Positions 59,801-64,000 of a stretch of DNA of 64,000 nt are shown here, one piece after another. Each line of letters opens with the position of its first letter. Within the stretch, counting starts at the first letter, position 1. The notes under the pieces were generated by a model. The model was not told the DNA's origin and did not search any database. It was given only the letters and a program-made list of their open reading frames with translations. The position numbers and the translations under genes are program-made. The DNA is from Niveispirillum cyanobacteriorum (lineage in GTDB: Bacteria > Pseudomonadota > Alphaproteobacteria > Azospirillales > Azospirillaceae): the NCBI RefSeq assembly GCF_002868735.1, contig NZ_CP025611.1:3304501-3368500 (forward strand). Reading direction: 5' to 3'.

Positions 59801-61926
59801 CAGAAGCTGTAATCCCAGCCGACGGTCAGGGTGCGGCCACGGCCGGCATAGTAACGCTGGCTATCGGTCAGACGCTGGGTCTGGCTGTTATAATCGATGA
59901 ACTGCCGGTCCAGCAGGTTCTGCACCGACAGGGTCACACCACCGATGGGCAGCTCATAGCGGATGGAACTGTCAACCACCGTGTAGCCCTTGAAGCTGGC
60001 AAAGACATTGCCACTGCCGACATCGCCCGAGAGATAAGTCTGGGTCTGCACCCGCGCCGTGATCTTATCCTGCGCGTATGTGGCGGCGAGGTTCAGGCGG
60101 TCGGGCGAGATGTTGGCACCATCCAGGCGAACATCGACCTTGCCGTCATTATTGCTGTCGGCGCGTCCCTTCAGATGAGCATACCCGCCCGACAAGGTCA
60201 GACCGGGCAGGGGCGTCTCATAGGACAGGTTCAGTTCCAGCCCCTCGATCTCCACCCGCTGGCGCTGCACCTCATAAACACCGTTCAGCAGGACCAGAAG
60301 CTGCCCTTCCTTCGAACTGGACCAAAAATAGGTGGCACCGCCCTTGAACGGACCATAGTCGCCCTCAATCCCGATCTCCTTGTTGTTGGAGACGATGGGG
60401 TTGATGTTCAGGTAATTGTCCAGATCGATACCCACCTGGGTAATGGCGCGCGTGATGCGGCCCACGTCGGGGGCGGTGTAGCCCTCGGCATAAGACGCGT
60501 AGGCGCGCAGACCGTCCACCGGCTCCACGATCACCCCGCCATTCCACAGCGTGTCGCTGAAGCTCGGGCTGCCGCCCGAGACGAAGCGGGAACCGTAGGA
60601 GGCCAGCGTCGTGTAATCATCGATGGTGATGCGGGCATTTTCCGACCGCACGCCGCCGGCCAGTCGCAGCTTCTCATCCAGCAATGCCAGATTGAGCTGG
60701 GCGAAGGGAGCCAGACTGCGGAAATCCGTGGGCGGCACCCATTTGCGGCCCGTGGCGATCAGGCGCTGTTCGGTCGTGTCCCAGATGGCGTCGAAACCGA
60801 CGGTGCCCGTCAGATCCTCAAACCCCGGCATGGCGCGCTCATAGGCGATCTTGCCGCCCGTTTTGCGCGACCGGTTCTGCGACTGATCGAACAGGGTGCC
60901 GTTGGGGGCCAGACGCACATCCTGGAAGGTGGCGATGGGCAACGGGTCGCCGCCAAACGTGTCGCGCGACCGGTTGAAGAAAATCTGGCTGGTCAGGGTA
61001 CCGCCCGCCAGATCATCGTCGGTCAGGGACAGGGCTACGCTTTCGGTGCGGTTGGCTGCCGGTGTGCCCGGCGGATTGCCCTTGACCGACGTGCCGGGCA
61101 GCTTACGGGCGCGGTTGCCGGTGACGGCCACATAGTCACCATCGCCCTTCAGTTCGAACCGGCTGGCGATCAGGTCCAGGCGCGCGCCCTCCCAGACTTC
61201 ATATCCGAAGCGTGCGAAGACATTGGTGCTGGCGCTGTCCTGGGTTTCGCCCTGGGTGCTGTCCATGCCGATGCGGCGGCCATTGGCGTCATAGAAGGCG
61301 CCGCGTGTCTCATAGGCCGCACCCACGGTGGCATCAAACCGCCCGTCCCGGTGGCTGAGCAGGGCCGCCACCTTGCCGCCAAAACTGTCGCCTTCGAACC
61401 CGTCATTGGCCGTGCCCTGGACCAGGACGCGACCGCTATTGCCATCGGCCTTGGGCGCGCTCACGGTCACCTGATTGACGATGCCGCCGGTCCCGCCGAT
61501 GCCCTGCAACGCGTTGGAGCCGAAAATCACCTCCACCCGATCCACGAAGAACGGATCGATGGTGAAGCCGTCGCGCGACCCGTCACGCAGCGGGGTGGAT
61601 TGCGGGATGCCGTTGATGGCGTAAAGCGGCGACCGGCCGCGCAGCGTTTCACCGGCTCCCGACAGCTTCTGGCGGGTGGGGGAGAAAGACGGGATCAGGG
61701 TGGCCACGGCATCCACGACCGATCCGCTGATGGCCGCCTGCTGTGCCAGATCGGCGCTGCCGATGACATCCACGGTCAGGGGCAGGGCGTTGGCCGGCAG
61801 CTTGGTGCGCGCCGCCGTGACAACGATGGCATCGATATCGTCCTGTGCCTTCGCTGCCTGCTGTGCGGCGGCGGGCAGGGCAATCAGGCTGCTGCTGATC
61901 ATCAGGAACGACAAGGACTTGCGCAT
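59800..61926 (-). CDS. TonB-dependent siderophore-type receptor
   Basis: A 708-residue outer-membrane receptor. A signal peptide (FLMISSSLIALPAAAQQ) is followed by the TonB box IDAIVVTAART, the plug (FFVDRVEVIFGSNALQGIGG, about 126-145) and a barrel ending in LTVGWDYSF. A Fur-box-like site lies 50-70 bases upstream. With the PepSY membrane protein downstream, it most likely imports a ferric siderophore. The exact siderophore cannot be told from sequence. Confidence 0.93.
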   Translation of the reverse strand: MRKSLSFLMISSSLIALPAAAQQAAKAQDDIDAIVVTAARTKLPANALPLTVDVIGSADLAQQAAISGSVVDAVATLIPSFSPTRQKLSGAGETLRGRSPLYAINGIPQSTPLRDGSRDGFTIDPFFVDRVEVIFGSNALQGIGGTGGIVNQVTVSAPKADGNSGRVLVQGTANDGFEGDSFGGKVAALLSHRDGRFDATVGAAYETRGAFYDANGRRIGMDSTQGETQDSASTNVFARFGYEVWEGARLDLIASRFELKGDGDYVAVTGNRARKLPGTSVKGNPPGTPAANRTESVALSLTDDDLAGGTLTSQIFFNRSRDTFGGDPLPIATFQDVRLAPNGTLFDQSQNRSRKTGGKIAYERAMPGFEDLTGTVGFDAIWDTTEQRLIATGRKWVPPTDFRSLAPFAQLNLALLDEKLRLAGGVRSENARITIDDYTTLASYGSRFVSGGSPSFSDTLWNGGVIVEPVDGLRAYASYAEGYTAPDVGRITRAITQVGIDLDNYLNINPIVSNNKEIGIEGDYGPFKGGATYFWSSSKEGQLLVLLNGVYEVQRQRVEIEGLELNLSYETPLPGLTLSGGYAHLKGRADSNNDGKVDVRLDGANISPDRLNLAATYAQDKITARVQTQTYLSGDVGSGNVFASFKGYTVVDSSIRYELPIGGVTLSVQNLLDRQFIDYNSQTQRLTDSQRYYAGRGRTLTVGWDYSF

Positions 61927-62298
61927 CGAAACCTCTCCTTTTCAAAACGCCGGGACCCTATGACGTCACACATACAAATGCAACTCATTATCAATGCTAT
62001 TGATGCAAGTCGGGTTTGATGCTGCGGGGTGCTGGAGGTCAATAGGGGGGAGTTTATTGCAAATATGAAATCAAATAAAAATGGCAAACAAATAAATATT
62101 TGTTCTCGTAAACAAAATCTTCATGTCGCAAATGCCACAGAGGTTAATAATGAATAAACACTGTTACAATTCACTATTGCAGTAAAATTGGCCCTATACG
62201 AGTGTTCCGCCGGTGCCTTGGGGCACATTGACTGAGCGCGCGCCCGCAAGCTTGCCGAACAGAGGCGCGGCCTGTTGGAACAAGGGGACACAGCAACC
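61927..62298. promoter_or_regulatory. Divergent promoter region between two TonB receptors
   Basis: A 372-base region holding the Fur-like site at 61977-61995 and, from 62040 to 62190, a very A/T-rich stretch (runs such as AAATCAAATAAAAATGG and ACAAATAAATATTTGT). An inverted repeat ACAAAT-aaat-ATTTGT lies at 62088-62103. The rest, 62200-62298, is GC-rich leader of the second receptor. No gene recognised. Confidence 0.5.
61977..61995. promoter_or_regulatory. Fur-box-like operator
   Basis: On the minus strand the sequence GATAATGAGTTGCATT keeps 12 of 16 positions of the classic GATAATGATAATCATT Fur core. It is located 51-66 bases upstream of the siderophore receptor start, where an iron-controlled promoter is expected. 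Confidence 0.65.
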
Positions 62299-64000
62299 AT
62301 GACACTTTCTAATAATGTGCGCGGCTCGGTCCGCTCCCGCCTGCTGCTGGGCGCCGCCCTGGCCGCGGTGCTGGCGCCGATGGGCACCGCCCTGGCGCAG
62401 GATGCGATCGAAGAGATCGTTGTGACCGGTTCGCGCATTGCGCGTCCCAATGATACCTCCACCAGCCCCGTTTACTCGGTGGGTGCCGCCGAGATTGACG
62501 CGCTTCAGCAGCCGGAAGTCGAGAAAATCTTCCGCATGCTGCCCGTCACGGTTCCCGGCGACGGCCAGAACACCAATAACGGCACCGCCGGCGCCTCCAC
62601 CGTCGATCTGCGCGGCCTGGGTGCCCAGCGCAACCTGATCATGATGGATGGCAAGCGCGTCACGCCGTACAATTTCAACGGTCTGGTTGACGTCTCCACC
62701 ATCCCGACGGCCCTGATTGAGCGTGTGGACATCGTCACCGGCGGTGCGTCCGCCGTGTACGGCTCGGACGCCATGTCCGGCGCCATCAACTTCATCATGA
62801 AGGATGATTTTGAAGGCGTTGATGCTAATTACGACTATTCCGTCACGGGCGAGGGGGATGGTCACATCCATTCCGCCGATGTGACCGTCGGTTCCAACCT
62901 GGCCGATGGCCGCGGCAATGTCGTGCTGGGCATCAACTACTCGCAGCGCAAGGGCGTGCAGCTGGGTTCCCGTCCGCTGGGTCAGCTGGGTATCGCCACC
63001 GCGTCGGGTGCTAATTACCAGAACTTCCTGGATGGCAAGGTGCCGGACCCTGCCCCGGCGGGTTGCGGTGGTCCGAACTCCGTCGCGGCTGGCGGTTCGC
63101 CGACCACGCTGCCGTCGCGCGTCACCATCGCCGGCGGCCCGGCCCTGGGTCAGTTCCGCGATGATGGCTCCATCGGCGCCAACTGCTCGGTCTTCAACTT
63201 CAATCCGTATAACTACTACCAGACCCCGCTGGAGCGTTTTGGGGGCTTCGCGTCCGGCCATTACGAGATCAACGAGCATGTCGAGGCCTATGGCCGCTTC
63301 TCGTACTCCAGCACGAAGAACACCCAGCAGGTCGCGCCGTCGGGCATTTTCGGCACCACCTTCTTCGTGCCGCTGAACAACCCGTATCTGACGGGTGCTG
63401 CCCGTCAGACCATTATCAACGCCGCCAATGCCGGCCGCACTGCTGGTACGGTGATGACGGGCGGTGTCTTCCCGAACTGGGTGGACGTCAACAATAACGG
63501 CGTTGTCGATCAGGCCGACGATATCCGTCTGTCGATCAGCCGCCGTACCGTGGAACTGGGGCCCCGCTCCACCTCCTACGACAATAACGCGTTCCAGTTC
63601 CTGACGGGGCTGCGCGGCGACATCATGGAAGGCTGGACCTATGATGTGTCGGTGCAGCATGGCGAAAGCAGCCGCACCAACCTGAGCCAGGGCTATACCA
63701 ACATCACCAATGTCGGCAACGCGCTGAACGCCGTCAGCACCACGGCCTGCCGTGGCGGCCAGGGCGGCTGCGTGCCGATCAACCTGTTCGGTGGCTTCGG
63801 CTCCATCACCCCGGAAATGGCGGCCTATGCCTCCGCGTCGGCCATCGACAAGCAGCATTACGCCCAGACCATCGTCACCGGTTCCGTCAGCGGCCCGATC
63901 GAAGGTCTGGTCAGCCCCTGGGCCAGTGACAGCGTTGCCGTCAGCTTCGGTGCCGAGTACCGCAAGGAAACCGGCTCCCGCACACCGGACGAATGCTGGA
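62299..64000 (+). CDS. TonB-dependent receptor, Oar/caulobacter type (partial)
   Basis: At least 567 residues; the gene runs past the end of the window. A signal peptide (LLLGAALAAVLAPMGTALAQ) is followed by the TonB box IEEIVVTGSRIARPND (about 37-52) and a plug with VDLRGLGAQRNLIMMDGKR and VDIVTGGASAVYGSDAMSG (about 145-163), the pattern of the large TonB receptors of sphingomonads, caulobacters and Azospirillaceae, which import oligosaccharides or other nutrients. Several Cys in loop regions (CGGPNS, NCSVFN) may form disulfides. Ligand unknown. Confidence 0.92.
   Translation, partial: MTLSNNVRGSVRSRLLLGAALAAVLAPMGTALAQDAIEEIVVTGSRIARPNDTSTSPVYSVGAAEIDALQQPEVEKIFRMLPVTVPGDGQNTNNGTAGASTVDLRGLGAQRNLIMMDGKRVTPYNFNGLVDVSTIPTALIERVDIVTGGASAVYGSDAMSGAINFIMKDDFEGVDANYDYSVTGEGDGHIHSADVTVGSNLADGRGNVVLGINYSQRKGVQLGSRPLGQLGIATASGANYQNFLDGKVPDPAPAGCGGPNSVAAGGSPTTLPSRVTIAGGPALGQFRDDGSIGANCSVFNFNPYNYYQTPLERFGGFASGHYEINEHVEAYGRFSYSSTKNTQQVAPSGIFGTTFFVPLNNPYLTGAARQTIINAANAGRTAGTVMTGGVFPNWVDVNNNGVVDQADDIRLSISRRTVELGPRSTSYDNNAFQFLTGLRGDIMEGWTYDVSVQHGESSRTNLSQGYTNITNVGNALNAVSTTACRGGQGGCVPINLFGGFGSITPEMAAYASASAIDKQHYAQTIVTGSVSGPIEGLVSPWASDSVAVSFGAEYRKETGSRTPDECW

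Noticed and set aside
62194-63858. 554-codon minus-strand frame opposite the final TonB receptor
   Set aside because: The plus strand has signal peptide, TonB box and plug motifs; the minus frame is a Gly/Arg/Asp-rich shadow.
1-64000. CRISPR array, prophage, integrative element or rRNA operon
   Set aside because: No regularly spaced repeats, integrase, phage structural genes or rRNA sequences were seen, and the only tRNA gene is not flanked by an attachment-site duplication.

Overview
The window is a 64 kb piece of a high-GC chromosome from an alphaproteobacterium, most likely Rhodospirillales (Azospirillaceae, Niveispirillum/Azospirillum-like). The reasons are the CarD-type regulator, RpoH with an RpoH box, the fdxA-carD order, the thrC / M16 peptidase / RimJ-like block, suhB next to efp, lspA next to a DUF3035-type lipoprotein, ubiE-ubiB, and the abundance of TonB-dependent receptors. 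There is no prophage, complete insertion sequence, CRISPR array or rRNA operon. One tRNA gene is present.

Region by region. 1-5000: end of fdxA, carD, a degenerate PPP-phosphatase-like protein, rpoH, and an unexplained two-gene unit (coiled-coil membrane protein plus exported von Willebrand-like protein). 5100-5700: a ParD/ParE-type toxin-antitoxin pair whose toxin seems to have lost its start codon. 5800-24400: housekeeping genes: typA, tamA-tamB (outer-membrane assembly), glcE-glcF (glycolate oxidase without glcD), suhB, efp, lspA, lipoprotein, ubiE-ubiB, mobB-moeA and a YjhX-like gene. 24400-27600: ETF-ubiquinone oxidoreductase, a family 4 uracil-DNA glycosylase and a GNAT acetyltransferase. 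27600-32500: an amino-sugar / cell-wall recycling regulon (murQ facing nagK-nagR-nagB-II-nagA) with three copies of a 9-bp operator in the divergent promoter. 32500-38500: an orphan transposase-like HTH gene, RimJ-like acetyltransferase, M16 peptidase, threonine synthase, a pair of small coiled-coil membrane proteins, an HCCA-isomerase-like protein and tRNA-Ile2(CAU).

38900-44170 is a compact accessory operon: TonB receptor, NTF2-like protein, MFS transporter and NmrA-like reductase. It reads as an uptake and conversion pathway for an unknown small molecule. A long composite palindrome lies between the receptor and the rest.

44265-58731 is the most interesting stretch. It holds a response regulator with a dead GGDEF domain plus a 524-residue protein of unknown function, GDP-mannose synthesis (manC-type), a divergent Tat-type glycoside-hydrolase lipoprotein, a BcsB-like periplasmic subunit, a processive GT2 synthase with an MshEN domain fused to its N terminus, a polytopic membrane protein, a second dead-GGDEF response regulator, an outer-membrane barrel-like protein, a Cache sensor without output domain, and two UPF0145 (YbjQ) proteins. 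I read this as a non-canonical exopolysaccharide synthase, possibly making a beta-mannan-type polymer from GDP-mannose, with its own regulators. 58736-64000 holds a Fur-box-controlled siderophore receptor with a PepSY membrane protein, and the start of another large TonB receptor.
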